Below are positions 43,730 through 54,161 of a DNA stretch of 64,000 nt, piece by piece. The notes under the pieces were generated by a model, which was not told the origin of the DNA, did not search any database, and saw only the letters and a program-made list of their open reading frames with translations. The position numbers and the translations under genes were made by a program. Numbering within the stretch: position 1 is the stretch's first letter; every line of letters begins with the position of its first letter. Source of the stretch: Betaproteobacteria bacterium HGW-Betaproteobacteria-9 (GTDB taxonomy: Bacteria; Pseudomonadota; Gammaproteobacteria; Burkholderiales; Burkholderiaceae_C); assembly GCA_002842215.1 (NCBI GenBank), contig PHCC01000017.1, positions 1-64,000 on the forward strand, read 5' to 3'.

Positions 43730-44533
43730 TCAGAGCGTGAAGTCGTATTCGATCGTGATCGGCGCGTGGTCGCTGAACTTCTCGGCCTTGTAGATCGCTT
43801 CGCTGCGCGCGTGTTCGGCCAGCGCCAGCGTGGCCAGGTGGTAGTCGAGCCGCCACCCCACGTTGTTCGCGTAGGCCTGGCCGCGGTTGCTCCACCATGT
43901 GTAGCAGGTGTCGGTGGTGTCGGGCTGCAGACGGCGATACACGTCCACCAGGCCGCCATCGGTCAGCAGCTTGGTCATCCACGCGCGCTCTTCGGGCAGG
44001 AAGCCGCTGTTCTTCTGGTTGCTGCGCCAGTTTTTCAGGTCGGCGTTCTGGTGGGCGATGTTGACGTCGCTGCAGATGATGAAGTCGCGCTGGCCTTTGA
44101 GCGCCATCAGGTGCGGGTAGAACACGTCGAGAAAGCGGTACTTGGCTTCCTGCCGCTCGGGGCCTGACGAGCCGCTGGGGCAGTAGACGCTGATGATGGA
44201 GCGCTTGGCTTTCGGCGTGTCGAAACGCAGTTCCACGTAGCGGCCTTCGGCATCGAACTCGCCGCCGTCGAAACCCACCACCACGTCGCTGGGCTCATGG
44301 CGCGTGTAGACGGCGACGCCGGAATAACCTTTCTTCTCGGCAAAGTGAAAATGGCCCTTGAGTCCGGCGATGGCCTCGAAGCGCCCGCTGACGTCGGGCG
44401 CCTGCGCCTTGACTTCCTGCACACAAATACAATCGGGCGCATGCTTGGCGAGCCACGCTTCCAGCCCCTTGGTGCTGGCGGAGCGGATGCCGTTGAGGTT
44501 GAGGCTGGTCAGTTTGAACAAGGATTTCCCCAT
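43730..44533 (-). CDS. xthA: Exodeoxyribonuclease III / AP endonuclease
   Basis: A 267-residue EEP-family nuclease: LTSLNLNGIRSA, CVQEVKAQ (metal Glu), SGFLPEERAW, RLDYHLAT and SDHAPITIEYD are all in place. It cuts abasic sites and degrades 3' ends. The length and motifs fit XthA/ExoA. Its start codon overlaps the divergent pyrE start codon: the CATG at 44531-44534 serves both strands. Confidence 0.92.
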   Translation of the reverse strand: MGKSLFKLTSLNLNGIRSASTKGLEAWLAKHAPDCICVQEVKAQAPDVSGRFEAIAGLKGHFHFAEKKGYSGVAVYTRHEPSDVVVGFDGGEFDAEGRYVELRFDTPKAKRSIISVYCPSGSSGPERQEAKYRFLDVFYPHLMALKGQRDFIICSDVNIAHQNADLKNWRSNQKNSGFLPEERAWMTKLLTDGGLVDVYRRLQPDTTDTCYTWWSNRGQAYANNVGWRLDYHLATLALAEHARSEAIYKAEKFSDHAPITIEYDFTL

Positions 44534-45248
44534 GTCGTTGGAAGTGGGTGCGGTGAACAACGCCGCCGAAGGTGCCGGACTGGCACAGGATTTCGTGCAG
44601 TTCTGCGTCGACTCGGGCGTGCTGCGCTTTGGCGAGTTCAAGACCAAGGCGGGGCGGCTCTCGCCTTACTTTTTCAACGCCGGCCTGTTCGATGACGGCG
44701 CCAAGCTCGGCCGGCTCGCGCAATTCTATGCAAAAGCCCTGCTGGAAAGCGGCATCGAATTCGACATGATTTTCGGCCCCGCGTACAAGGGCATTCCGCT
44801 CGGTGCGGCGGTCGCCATCGAGTTGGCGCGCCTGGGGCGCAACGTGCCGTTTGCCTACAACCGCAAGGAAGCCAAGGACCATGGCGAAGGGGGCTCGCTG
44901 GTGGGTGCGCCGCTCCAGGGACGGGTGCTGATCGTCGATGACGTGATGTCGGCAGGCACCGCCGCCCGCGAATCCATCGCCCTGATCCAGGCCGCTGGCG
45001 CCACGCCCCATGCGGTGGCGATTGCGCTGGACCGCCAGGAGAAGGCCACCGAAATCGGCACCGACGGCGTGCAACGTGACGTGGAGCACAGCGCTGTGCA
45101 ATACGTGCGGAACCAGCTCGGCCTGCAGGTCTGCTCCATTGCGACCTTGGCCGATTTGCTGCAGTATTTGAGGCAGAACACTGGCGACGAACTTGCCAGC
45201 CACCGCGACCGGGTGCTGGCCTACCGCCAGCGCTACGGCGTAGCCTGA
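44532..45248 (+). CDS. pyrE: Orotate phosphoribosyltransferase
   Basis: A 238-residue enzyme with FKTKAGRLSPYFFNAGLF, FGPAYKGIPLG and the PRPP-binding loop VLIVDDVMSAGTAARE (about 132-147). It makes orotidine 5'-phosphate in pyrimidine synthesis. The ATG at 44532 has AAGGA 7 bp upstream and matches the family start, so the promoter must lie inside the 5' part of xthA on the opposite strand. Confidence 0.93.
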   Translation: MSLEVGAVNNAAEGAGLAQDFVQFCVDSGVLRFGEFKTKAGRLSPYFFNAGLFDDGAKLGRLAQFYAKALLESGIEFDMIFGPAYKGIPLGAAVAIELARLGRNVPFAYNRKEAKDHGEGGSLVGAPLQGRVLIVDDVMSAGTAARESIALIQAAGATPHAVAIALDRQEKATEIGTDGVQRDVEHSAVQYVRNQLGLQVCSIATLADLLQYLRQNTGDELASHRDRVLAYRQRYGVA

Positions 45249-45257
45249 GGATCCACT

Positions 45258-45902
45258 TTGCCCGCTTTCCTTCGCCCGCCGCTCCCGTCAACGTCCATCG
45301 CATGGGGCGTGCTGCTGCTGGTGGTGTCGACGGTGGCGCTTGCCCAGGGCAAGGGCATTTACACCTGCATTGACAGCAAAGGACGGCGCATCACATCGGA
45401 CCGCCCGATCACCGAGTGCCTGGACCGTGAACAGCACGAGCTCACGGGCTCCGGGACCGTCAAGCGGGTCGTGCCACCGAGCTACACGGCCGAAGAGCGC
45501 GCCAGGATCGACGCTCAGAAGAAAGCCGAAGAAGCCTTGCAGGCCCGAATTGCCGAAGAAAAGCGCCGGGATCGGGCGCTGCTGATCCGCTACCCGAACA
45601 AGCCCGTGCACGACAAGGAGCGCGCCGACGCGCTGGCCCAGATCGACGAAGTGATCAGCGCGGTCAACAAACGCGCACAGACCCTGCTCGATCAGCGCAA
45701 AGACATCAGCGCCGAGTTGGAGTTCTACCAGAACGACGTGAGCAAAGCGCCGCTGTGGCTGCGCCGCAAGCTGGAAGACAACGAGCAGCAGGTGGCGGTA
45801 CAGCAACGCTTCGTGGTGGAACAGACCCAGGAAAAACAGCGCCTCAACGCGCGCTTCGACGAAGAGCTGGTGAAGCTGCGTCAGCTCTGGACGACAAGGT
45901 AA
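45258..45902 (+). CDS. Exported DUF4124-domain protein
   Basis: A 214-residue protein with a signal sequence (hydrophobic core about 14-29, cleavage after VALAQ), then the DUF4124 segment KGIYTCIDSKGRRITSDRPI and a long charged coiled-coil region. No ATG is available; TTG at 45258 with GAGG 8 bp upstream is the likely start, and an in-frame GTG at 45309 would cut into the signal sequence. It follows pyrE by 9 bp. Periplasmic; function unknown. Confidence 0.78.
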   Translation: MPAFLRPPLPSTSIAWGVLLLVVSTVALAQGKGIYTCIDSKGRRITSDRPITECLDREQHELTGSGTVKRVVPPSYTAEERARIDAQKKAEEALQARIAEEKRRDRALLIRYPNKPVHDKERADALAQIDEVISAVNKRAQTLLDQRKDISAELEFYQNDVSKAPLWLRRKLEDNEQQVAVQQRFVVEQTQEKQRLNARFDEELVKLRQLWTTR

Positions 45903-46013
45903 CCCCCCTGCGCCGCAGCGCGGCTTCCCCCTGAGGGGGACAACGCCTTTGGCCCGGCGAAGCCGGCGCCTCGGCGTTTGCTGGGTGGTGGGGCACGTGC
46001 TCCGGTGAGGAAC
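45903..46013 (+). repeat. GC-rich intergenic repeat, subfamily A
   Basis: CCCCCCTGCGCCGC, GCGCGGCTTCCCCCTGAGGG, GGACAACGCC, CCCGGCGAAGCCGG and a final GGGCACGTGCTCCGG match, in the same order and orientation, the copy at 57829-57935 over about 105 bp with scattered differences. It fills the convergent gap between the DUF4124 gene and gatB. The CCCCCTGAGGGGG core is a hairpin and a T-rich tract (46027-46035) follows, so it may help termination. Confidence 0.88.
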
Positions 46014-46033
46014 CTGAGCCGGCCCTTTTTGTT

Positions 46034-47491
46034 TTACTGAAGTTTCTGCTTGAGCAGGTCGTTGGCCTGCTGCGGGTTGGCCTTGCCCTTGCTGGCTTTC
46101 ATGACCAGCCCCACCAGCGCGTTGAAAGCCTTGTCCTTGCCGGCGCGGAACTGCTCGACCATGGGCGCGTTGGCGGCCATCACCTCGTCGATGATTTTTT
46201 CCAGCGCACCGCTGTCGTTCATCTGCTTGAGGCCCTTGGCTTCGATGACGGCATCCACGTCCTGACCTTCGCCAGCCCACAGCGCGTCCATCACCTGCTT
46301 GGCGGCGTTGTTGGACACCGTGCCGTCGGCGATGCGCTTGAGCAGCGCGGCCAGCGTGTCGGCATCCACCGGCACCTGCGCGATGTCCTTCTCTTCGTTG
46401 TTCAGGCGCCGCGACACCTCACCCATGATCCAGTTGCTGGCCATCTTGGCCTGACCACTCGCCTTGGCCGCCGTCTCAAAGTACTTGGCCATCGCGGGGC
46501 TCTGCGTCACGGTGGTCGCGTCGTACTCCGGCAGGCCGTAGTCACGCACCAGCCGCTCGGCCATCTGGCGCGGCAGCTCGGGCATGCTGGCCTTCACCTG
46601 CTCCACCCAGTCGCGCGCGATCACCAGCGGCGGCAGATCCGGATCAGGGAAGTAGCGGTAGTCGGCCGCGTCTTCCTTGGTGCGCATGGCGCGCGTTTCG
46701 CCGGTGTCGGGGTCGAACAGCACCGTGGCCTGCTGGATGGCGTGACCGTCTTCGATCTGCTCGATCTGCCAGCGGATCTCGTAGTCGATCGCGTGCTGCA
46801 TGAACTTGAACGAGTTCAGGTTCTTGATTTCGCGGCGCGTGCCCAGCTCGCCGCCGGGCTTGCGCACCGACACGTTTGCGTCGCAGCGGAAGCTGCCTTC
46901 CTGCATGTTGCCGTCGCAGATGCCGATCCAGGTCACGATCTTGTGCAGCTCTTTGGCGTAGGCCACAGCCTCGGCGCTGGAGCGCATGTCGGGCTCGGTC
47001 ACGATCTCCAGCAGCGGCGTGCCGGCGCGGTTGAGGTCGATGCCGCTCATGCCGTGGAACTCTTCGTGCAGGCTCTTGCCCGCGTCTTCTTCCAGATGCG
47101 CGCGCACCAGGCGCACGGTCTTCTTCTCGTCGCCCAGAAAGAAGCTCACCTCGCCGCCCTGCACCACCGGGATCTCGAACTGGCTGATCTGGTAGCCCTT
47201 GGGCAGGTCGGGGTAGAAGTAGTTCTTGCGCGCGAACACGCTCTGCTCGGCGATGTGCGAACCCAGCGCGAGGCCGAGACGGATGGCGTGCTCCACCGCG
47301 CCGCGGTTCATCACCGGCAGCGTGCCCGGCAAGGCCAGGTCCACCGCGCAGGCCTGGGTGTTGGGCTCGGCGCCAAACGCCGTGGGCGCGCGGCTGAAGA
47401 TCTTGGACTGCGTGGCGAGCTGGGCGTGCGTCTCGAAGCCGATCACGACTTCGTAGCCGTGCACCAGGAGGGATTTGCTTGTGTTGCTCAT
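46034..47491 (-). CDS. gatB: Aspartyl/glutamyl-tRNA amidotransferase subunit B
   Basis: A 485-residue Gat[21 protein letters not shown] at the start, [32 protein letters not shown], and the C-terminal tail domain ending [13 protein letters not shown]. It transfers ammonia to Glu-tRNA(Gln) and Asp-tRNA(Asn). It begins 2 bp after the gatA stop. Confidence 0.95.
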   Translation of the reverse strand: MSNTSKSLLVHGYEVVIGFETHAQLATQSKIFSRAPTAFGAEPNTQACAVDLALPGTLPVMNRGAVEHAIRLGLALGSHIAEQSVFARKNYFYPDLPKGYQISQFEIPVVQGGEVSFFLGDEKKTVRLVRAHLEEDAGKSLHEEFHGMSGIDLNRAGTPLLEIVTEPDMRSSAEAVAYAKELHKIVTWIGICDGNMQEGSFRCDANVSVRKPGGELGTRREIKNLNSFKFMQHAIDYEIRWQIEQIEDGHAIQQATVLFDPDTGETRAMRTKEDAADYRYFPDPDLPPLVIARDWVEQVKASMPELPRQMAERLVRDYGLPEYDATTVTQSPAMAKYFETAAKASGQAKMASNWIMGEVSRRLNNEEKDIAQVPVDADTLAALLKRIADGTVSNNAAKQVMDALWAGEGQDVDAVIEAKGLKQMNDSGALEKIIDEVMAANAPMVEQFRAGKDKAFNALVGLVMKASKGKANPQQANDLLKQKLQ

Positions 47492-47493
47492 GA

Positions 47494-48990
47494 TCAGAAT
47501 CCCGAAGGCGTGCGGGTGTGCCAGTCGGTGGCCTGCTGGAAGGCGTGCGCGGTCTGCAGCAGCTCGCCCTCCTTGAAGTAGTTGCCCACCAGTTGCAGGC
47601 CCACCGGCATGTTCGCCGCGCCGAAGCCGGCCGGCACGCTCATGCCGGGCAGACCGGCGAGCGAGGTGGACAGGGTGTAGATGTCGGCCAGGTAGTTGGC
47701 GACCGGGTCGTCGCTCTTTTCGCCGATCTTCCAGGCCACCGTGGGCGCCACCGGGCCGGCGATCACGTCGCACTGGGTGAAGGCTTGCTGGAAGTCCTGC
47801 GCGATCAGGCGGCGGATCTGTTGCGCCTTGAGGTAGTACGCGTCGTAGTAACCGTGGCTCAGCACATAGGTGCCGATCATGATGCGGCGCTGCACCTCGG
47901 GCCCGAAGCCTTCGCTGCGCGACTTCTTGTACATGTCGGCCAGGTCGTCGAACTTGGCGGCGCGGTGACCGAACTTCACGCCGTCGAAGCGGCTGAGGTT
48001 GGACGACGCTTCGGCCGGCGCGATGATGTAATAGACCGGGATGGACAGCTCGGTGCGTGGCAGCGAAATGTCGACCAGCGAGGCACCCAGTTTTTCATAT
48101 TCGGACAACGCGGCGCGAACGGTAGCGATCACGTCCGGCGCGCAGCCTTCGCCGAAAAACTCTTTCGGCAGGCCGATGCGCAAGCCCTTGAGCGGCTGCG
48201 CAGCGTTCGCGCCCTCGCGCGGCTGGCTCAGCAGGCGCGTGTAGTCCTCGGCCGGGTGGTCGAGGCTGGTGGAGTCGCGGTCGATGTCAGGGCCAGCCAT
48301 GGCGGTCAGCAGCGTGGCGCAGTCGGCGGCACTGCGCGCCATCGGGCCGGCCTGGTCCAGGCTGGAGGCGAAGGCCACCATGCCGTAACGCGAGCAGCGG
48401 CCGTAGGTGGGCTTGATGCCGGTGATGCCCGTGAAGCTGGCGGGCTGGCGGATCGAGCCGCCGGTGTCGGTGCCGGTGGCGGCGGGCACCAGACGCGCAG
48501 CCACGGCAGCGGCCGAACCGCCCGAGGAACCGCCCGGCACGCGCGCCGTGTCCCAGGGGTTGTGCACTGGCGCGTAGGCCGAGTTGTCGTTGCCCGAGCC
48601 CATGGCGAACTCGTCGCAGTTGAGCTTGCCCAGGGTCACGGCGCCGGCGGCGGCGAGCTGGCTCACCACAGTGGCGTCGAACGGGCTCTGGTAACCGGCC
48701 AGCATCTTGGAGCCGGCGGTGGTGGGGAAACCCTGGGTGACGAAGATGTCCTTGTGCGCCAGCGGCACGCCCAGCAGCGGGCCGCGCTCGCCAGCGGCCA
48801 CGCGGGCGTCAGCGGCTTTCGCCTGGGCCTGGGTCAGGTCCTCGTTGAAGGCCAAGTAGGCACCGAGGTTCTGGTGTTCCTTGGCGCGCGCCAGCAGGTG
48901 CTGCGCGGCTTCGACGCTGGAAGTTTTTTTGTCGGCAATGGCGGTGGCCAGTTCGGCCACGCCCATCTGGTGCAGTTCTTGTGCGCTCAT
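47494..48990 (-). CDS. gatA: Aspartyl/glutamyl-tRNA amidotransferase subunit A
   Basis: A 498-residue amidase-signature enzyme: Lys in [11 protein letters not shown], the Ser-rich [13 protein letters not shown], and [16 protein letters not shown] with the nucleophile Ser. It releases ammonia from glutamine for GatB. The start overlaps the gatC stop by 4 bp. Confidence 0.95.
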   Translation of the reverse strand: MSAQELHQMGVAELATAIADKKTSSVEAAQHLLARAKEHQNLGAYLAFNEDLTQAQAKAADARVAAGERGPLLGVPLAHKDIFVTQGFPTTAGSKMLAGYQSPFDATVVSQLAAAGAVTLGKLNCDEFAMGSGNDNSAYAPVHNPWDTARVPGGSSGGSAAAVAARLVPAATGTDTGGSIRQPASFTGITGIKPTYGRCSRYGMVAFASSLDQAGPMARSAADCATLLTAMAGPDIDRDSTSLDHPAEDYTRLLSQPREGANAAQPLKGLRIGLPKEFFGEGCAPDVIATVRAALSEYEKLGASLVDISLPRTELSIPVYYIIAPAEASSNLSRFDGVKFGHRAAKFDDLADMYKKSRSEGFGPEVQRRIMIGTYVLSHGYYDAYYLKAQQIRRLIAQDFQQAFTQCDVIAGPVAPTVAWKIGEKSDDPVANYLADIYTLSTSLAGLPGMSVPAGFGAANMPVGLQLVGNYFKEGELLQTAHAFQQATDWHTRTPSGF

Positions 48991-49286
48991 TCGATCACCT
49001 TCGGCACCAAAAAGAGGCCGCGCTCGACAGCGGGGGCGCTCTTCTGGTTGGCTTCGCGGTTGTTGGGTTCGCTGGCCACGTCCGGGCGCAGGCGCAGGCT
49101 GACGTGATCGATCACGGCGGTCGGGTGGGCCAGCGGCTCCACGCCGGTGGTGTCGACCGCGTTCATCTGCTCGACGATGTCAAAAAAGCCGTTGAGCTGG
49201 CCCAGCATGCGCTCGCTTTGGGGACCGCTCAGTTCCAGGCGCGCCAGGTTGGCGATGCGCCCGATGTCGGACAGGGTCAGGGACAT
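48987..49286 (-). CDS. gatC: Aspartyl/glutamyl-tRNA amidotransferase subunit C
   Basis: A 99-residue Gat[16 protein letters not shown] opening, [20 protein letters not shown] in the middle and LFLVPKVIE at the end, where the family has a conserved xxVPxVxE. It is the first gene of gatCAB. It is divergent from mreB with a 267-bp gap that should hold both promoters. Confidence 0.94.
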   Translation of the reverse strand: MSLTLSDIGRIANLARLELSGPQSERMLGQLNGFFDIVEQMNAVDTTGVEPLAHPTAVIDHVSLRLRPDVASEPNNREANQKSAPAVERGLFLVPKVIE

Positions 49287-49478
49287 GGCAGAACTCGGTT
49301 CCGGAGTAAGAAAAAAGAAACCACCCAAACAGCGCCCCAAGTGCGCTGAAACGGGGTGTAAAGGGAAGATTTAGCCCCTTGATGGGCGAAGTTATGCACA
49401 GGGGATGCGGTATTATCCAAGGTTTAGCGGCAAATCCCGCGCCGAAACAGTTTTTGTCGCTGAATCAAAGACTTGTAG

Positions 49479-50597
<1,119 letters not shown>

Positions 50598-50649
50598 GTC
50601 CCCCGCGCCGGTTTCCGGCCTGACCGCACCACCCGCGAGCCTTCCCGAC

Positions 50650-51576
50650 ATGCCACTGGGCACCCTGGACCGCACCCCGCCCCCCTTCTTCAAGCAGGGG
50701 CCTTCGGCCCTGTCCAAGCTCATGGTGTTCAGCGCCGTGGCCTTGTTTCTGATGGTAGCCGACCTGCGTTTTCGCATCACCGCGCCGGTGCGCGGCGCCG
50801 TGGCCACCGTCTTGTACCCGCTGCAGTGGCTGGTGATGCAACCGGTCCAGGCGGCGGGTCAGATGGGCGGCTATTTCACCAGCCTGCACCAGGCGCAGCA
50901 ACGGGAAGGCGCGGCCATGCAGCAGCTCGCCACCCAGTCCGAGCGGGCGCTGCAGGTGGAGCAACTGGCGCTGGAGAACCAGCGCCTGCGCGAGTTGCTG
51001 TCCATGCGCGAACGCATCACTACGCCCTCCATGGGCGCGCAGGTGCTGTACGACGCCGCCGACCCCTACTCGCGGCGCATCGTGATCGACCGGGGTCAGG
51101 CCCACGGCATCGCGCTCGGCTCGCCGGTGATCGACGACAGCGGCGTGCTCGGCCAGGTCACCCGTGTCTATCCGCTGGTGTCCGAAGTCACCCTGCTGAT
51201 CGACAGCGACCAGGCCATTCCCGTGCTCAATACGCGCACGGGCGTGCGCAGCGTGGCGTTCGGCCAACCCGGACCCGATGGCGACGCGCTGGAGCTGCGC
51301 TACACCCTGGCCAATGTGGACATCGTCGAGGGCGACCTGCTCACCACCAGCGGAGTCGACGGCGTCTACCCGCCCGGCCTGCCGGTGGCCCGGGTCAACG
51401 CCGTGGGCCACCGCGCCGAGTCAGCCTTCAACCGCATCAGCTGTACGCCGCTGGCGCGGGTGCACGGGGCGCTGCACGTGCTGGTGCTGGCGCCGGTGGG
51501 TGAACACCTGCCGCCTTCGCCCCTGCAAGAAACCCCTGCGGCGGCGCCGGCCCGGATCGGGAGCACACGACCATGA
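50650..51576 (+). CDS. mreC: Rod-shape-determining protein MreC
   Basis: A 308-residue protein with one N-terminal membrane helix (about 22-40), a coiled-coil stretch (about 75-120, ALENQRLRELLSMRERI) and the beta-rich periplasmic core (VIDDSGVLGQVTRV, LLIDSDQAIPVLNTRTG). It links MreB to the periplasmic synthases. It overlaps mreD by 4 bp. Confidence 0.94.
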   Translation: MPLGTLDRTPPPFFKQGPSALSKLMVFSAVALFLMVADLRFRITAPVRGAVATVLYPLQWLVMQPVQAAGQMGGYFTSLHQAQQREGAAMQQLATQSERALQVEQLALENQRLRELLSMRERITTPSMGAQVLYDAADPYSRRIVIDRGQAHGIALGSPVIDDSGVLGQVTRVYPLVSEVTLLIDSDQAIPVLNTRTGVRSVAFGQPGPDGDALELRYTLANVDIVEGDLLTTSGVDGVYPPGLPVARVNAVGHRAESAFNRISCTPLARVHGALHVLVLAPVGEHLPPSPLQETPAAAPARIGSTRP

Positions 51577-52103
51577 TCATGCGTCCCGGCCAGCAGCTGC
51601 TGCTGCCCGCCAACCCGCTGTTCATCTGGTTCAGCCTGTTGAGCGCCCTGGTGCTCAACATGCTCATGAACACCGGCCTGTGGGGGCGGGCCGCCTGGGT
51701 GCCCGATCTGCTGGCGATCACGCTGGTGTTCTGGAGCGTGCACCAGCCACTGCGCATCGGTGTGGGCGTGGCCTTCGTGTTCGGCCTGACCATGGACGTG
51801 CAACAAGGCGCCCTGCTCGGTCAGCACGCCATGGCCTACACCGTGCTGGGCTTCCTGGCCGTCTCCATGCACCGGCGCCTGCTCTGGTTCGGCGTGCCGA
51901 CGCAAGCTGTTCAAGTGCTGCCCCTGCTGATGGCGGCGCATCTGCTGGAGTTGCTGGTGCGCATGGTCGCGGGTGACGCGTTTCCGGGCTGGTCGTTTTT
52001 CTTCGCGCCAGTGATCGAAGCCGCCTTGTGGCCGGCGGTCAGCGTGATGCTGCTGGCGCCGCAGCGCCGTGCTCCGAACCCCGACGACAACAGACCCCTG
52101 TGA
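51573..52103 (+). CDS. mreD: Rod-shape-determining protein MreD
   Basis: A 176-residue membrane protein with about five hydrophobic segments and a conserved PDLLAITLVFWSVHQP start of the second helix region. Position between mreC and mrdA is canonical. The stop precedes the mrdA ATG by 2 bp; an in-frame GTG for mrdA would overlap it. Confidence 0.9.
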   Translation: MIMRPGQQLLLPANPLFIWFSLLSALVLNMLMNTGLWGRAAWVPDLLAITLVFWSVHQPLRIGVGVAFVFGLTMDVQQGALLGQHAMAYTVLGFLAVSMHRRLLWFGVPTQAVQVLPLLMAAHLLELLVRMVAGDAFPGWSFFFAPVIEAALWPAVSVMLLAPQRRAPNPDDNRPL

Positions 52104-52105
52104 GC

Positions 52106-54085
52106 ATGACTGAGCTGCGCAACGTCGAAGCCGACCTCGCCCAGTTCCGAACCCGGGTGCTGGCGGCCGGGCTTGCCGTGCTGGTCGCCTTTGGTCTGCT
52201 GGCCGCGCGCATGGTCTACCTGCAGGTCATGCGGCATGACGACCTGCTCGCGCAAGCCGAGAGCAACCGCACCGCCGTGCTGCCTGTGGTGCCCAACCGG
52301 GGCCAGATCCTGGACCGCCACGGCCGTGTGCTGGCGACCAACTACTCGGCTTACACGCTGGAGATCACCCCCGCCAAGGTGGCCGACCTGAACGCCACCA
52401 TTGAGGCCCTGGGCCAGCTGGTGGACATCCAGCCGCGGGACAAGCGGCGATTCCGCAAGCTGCAGGAAGAGTCCCGCAGCTTCGACTCGCTGCCGATCCG
52501 CACCCGGCTGTCCGACGAAGAAGTGGCCCGTTTCACGGTGCAGCGCTACCGTTTTCCCGGTGTGGATGTCCGTGCGCGGCTGCTGCGCAGCTACCCCAAT
52601 GGCGAAGTCGCCAGCCACGTGATCGGCTACATCGGCCGCATCAACCAGCGCGAAAAAGAGTCCATCGAAGAATGGCCCGATGACGAGCAGGCCAACTACC
52701 GGGGCACCGAACACATCGGCAAGCTCGGCGCCGAGCAGAGCTACGAACGCGAACTGCACGGCATCACCGGTTTTGAGCGTGTGGAGACCTCGGCCGGGGG
52801 CCGCGCCGTGCGTTCGCTGGCCAACACACCGGCCACGCCGGGCAACACGGTGGTGCTGGCGATCGATATCCAATTGCAGAAGCTGGTCGAAGACATGTTC
52901 GGCGAGCGCCGCGGCGCGCTGGTGGCGATCGATCCGCGCAACGGCGAGGTGCTGGCCTTCGTGAGCAAGCCCACCTTCGATCCCAACCTCTTCGTCGAGG
53001 GCATCGACACCGAAAACTGGAAGTTGCTCAACGAATCGCTGGACAAGCCGCTGCTCAACCGGGCGCTGCGAGGCACTTACCCGCCGGGCTCCACCTACAA
53101 ACCCTTCATGGCACTGGGGGCACTGGAAATCGGCACACGCAGCGCATCCACCGTGATCAACGATCCGGGCTACTGGATGTTCGGTAACCACCGCTTCCGC
53201 AGCCACGGCGATGGCGGCCTGGGCGCGGTCGACATGTACCGCAGCATCGTCAAGTCAAGCAACACCTACTACTACTCGCTGGCCAATGAAATGGGCGTGG
53301 ACACCATGCACGATTTCATGAAGCCGCTGGGCTTTGGCCAGATCACCGGCCTCGACCTCAAGGGCGAGGTGCGCGGCGTGCTGCCCAGCACGGACTGGAA
53401 GCGCAGCAGCTACAAACGGCCCGAGCAGCAGCGCTGGTACGCGGGCGAAACCATCTCGCTGGGCATCGGCCAGGGCTACAACAACTTCACCATGCTGCAG
53501 CTGGCCCACGCCATGGCCACACTGGCCAATGGCGGCATCAAGTACACGCCCCACCTCACGCTCGCCACGGAAAACGTGGTGACCCGGCAGCGCAACCCCC
53601 TGGGGGCCGGCGCACCGGTCAACCTGGGCTACAAGCGGGAGAACATCGATGTGGTGCTGCGGGCCATGCAGGGCGTGACCACCGAAGGCACGTCGACGCG
53701 CGTGTTTGCCGGTGCCGGCTACGAGAGCGGTGGCAAGACCGGCACGGCGCAGGCCGTGACCATCGGGCAGAAGGACCGCTACGACGCCCGCAAGCTCGAA
53801 GAGCACCAGCGCGACCACGCGCTCTACATCGCTTTTGCACCGGTCAACAACCCCCGCGTGGCGGTGGCGGTGGTGGTGGAAAACGCCGGCTTTGGTGCCG
53901 CACACGCAGCGCCCATTGCGCGGCGTGTGTTCGACTACCTGCTGCTCGACCAGTACCCGAATCCGGAAGACCTCAAGGCGGTGCAGCTGGGTCATGCGGC
54001 CGCCCCGATCGGCACGCCGCTCAAGGCCAGCGCGATGCCTTGGCCGCCGCTAACGCCACTGACGTCCCCCGCCACTGCGCCGTAG
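52106..54085 (+). CDS. mrdA: Penicillin-binding protein 2 (elongation transpeptidase)
   Basis: A 659-residue PBP2: one N-terminal membrane helix (about 20-40), a dimerisation domain starting at NRGQILDRHGRVLA, and a transpeptidase domain with SxxK (Ser329-Lys332), SxN (Ser384-Asn386) and KTG (544-546). It cross-links peptidoglycan in the rod complex. The start is ATG 52106; GTG 52100 in frame would overlap mreD by 4 bp and is also possible. Confidence 0.94.
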   Translation: MTELRNVEADLAQFRTRVLAAGLAVLVAFGLLAARMVYLQVMRHDDLLAQAESNRTAVLPVVPNRGQILDRHGRVLATNYSAYTLEITPAKVADLNATIEALGQLVDIQPRDKRRFRKLQEESRSFDSLPIRTRLSDEEVARFTVQRYRFPGVDVRARLLRSYPNGEVASHVIGYIGRINQREKESIEEWPDDEQANYRGTEHIGKLGAEQSYERELHGITGFERVETSAGGRAVRSLANTPATPGNTVVLAIDIQLQKLVEDMFGERRGALVAIDPRNGEVLAFVSKPTFDPNLFVEGIDTENWKLLNESLDKPLLNRALRGTYPPGSTYKPFMALGALEIGTRSASTVINDPGYWMFGNHRFRSHGDGGLGAVDMYRSIVKSSNTYYYSLANEMGVDTMHDFMKPLGFGQITGLDLKGEVRGVLPSTDWKRSSYKRPEQQRWYAGETISLGIGQGYNNFTMLQLAHAMATLANGGIKYTPHLTLATENVVTRQRNPLGAGAPVNLGYKRENIDVVLRAMQGVTTEGTSTRVFAGAGYESGGKTGTAQAVTIGQKDRYDARKLEEHQRDHALYIAFAPVNNPRVAVAVVVENAGFGAAHAAPIARRVFDYLLLDQYPNPEDLKAVQLGHAAAPIGTPLKASAMPWPPLTPLTSPATAP

Positions 54086-54161
54086 CGACCCTCTGGCCGG
54101 GGCAAGGGCCGTGTCGGCTCAACACCGACCCCGACATCCGGGGATGTGGCCGAGGACAAAC

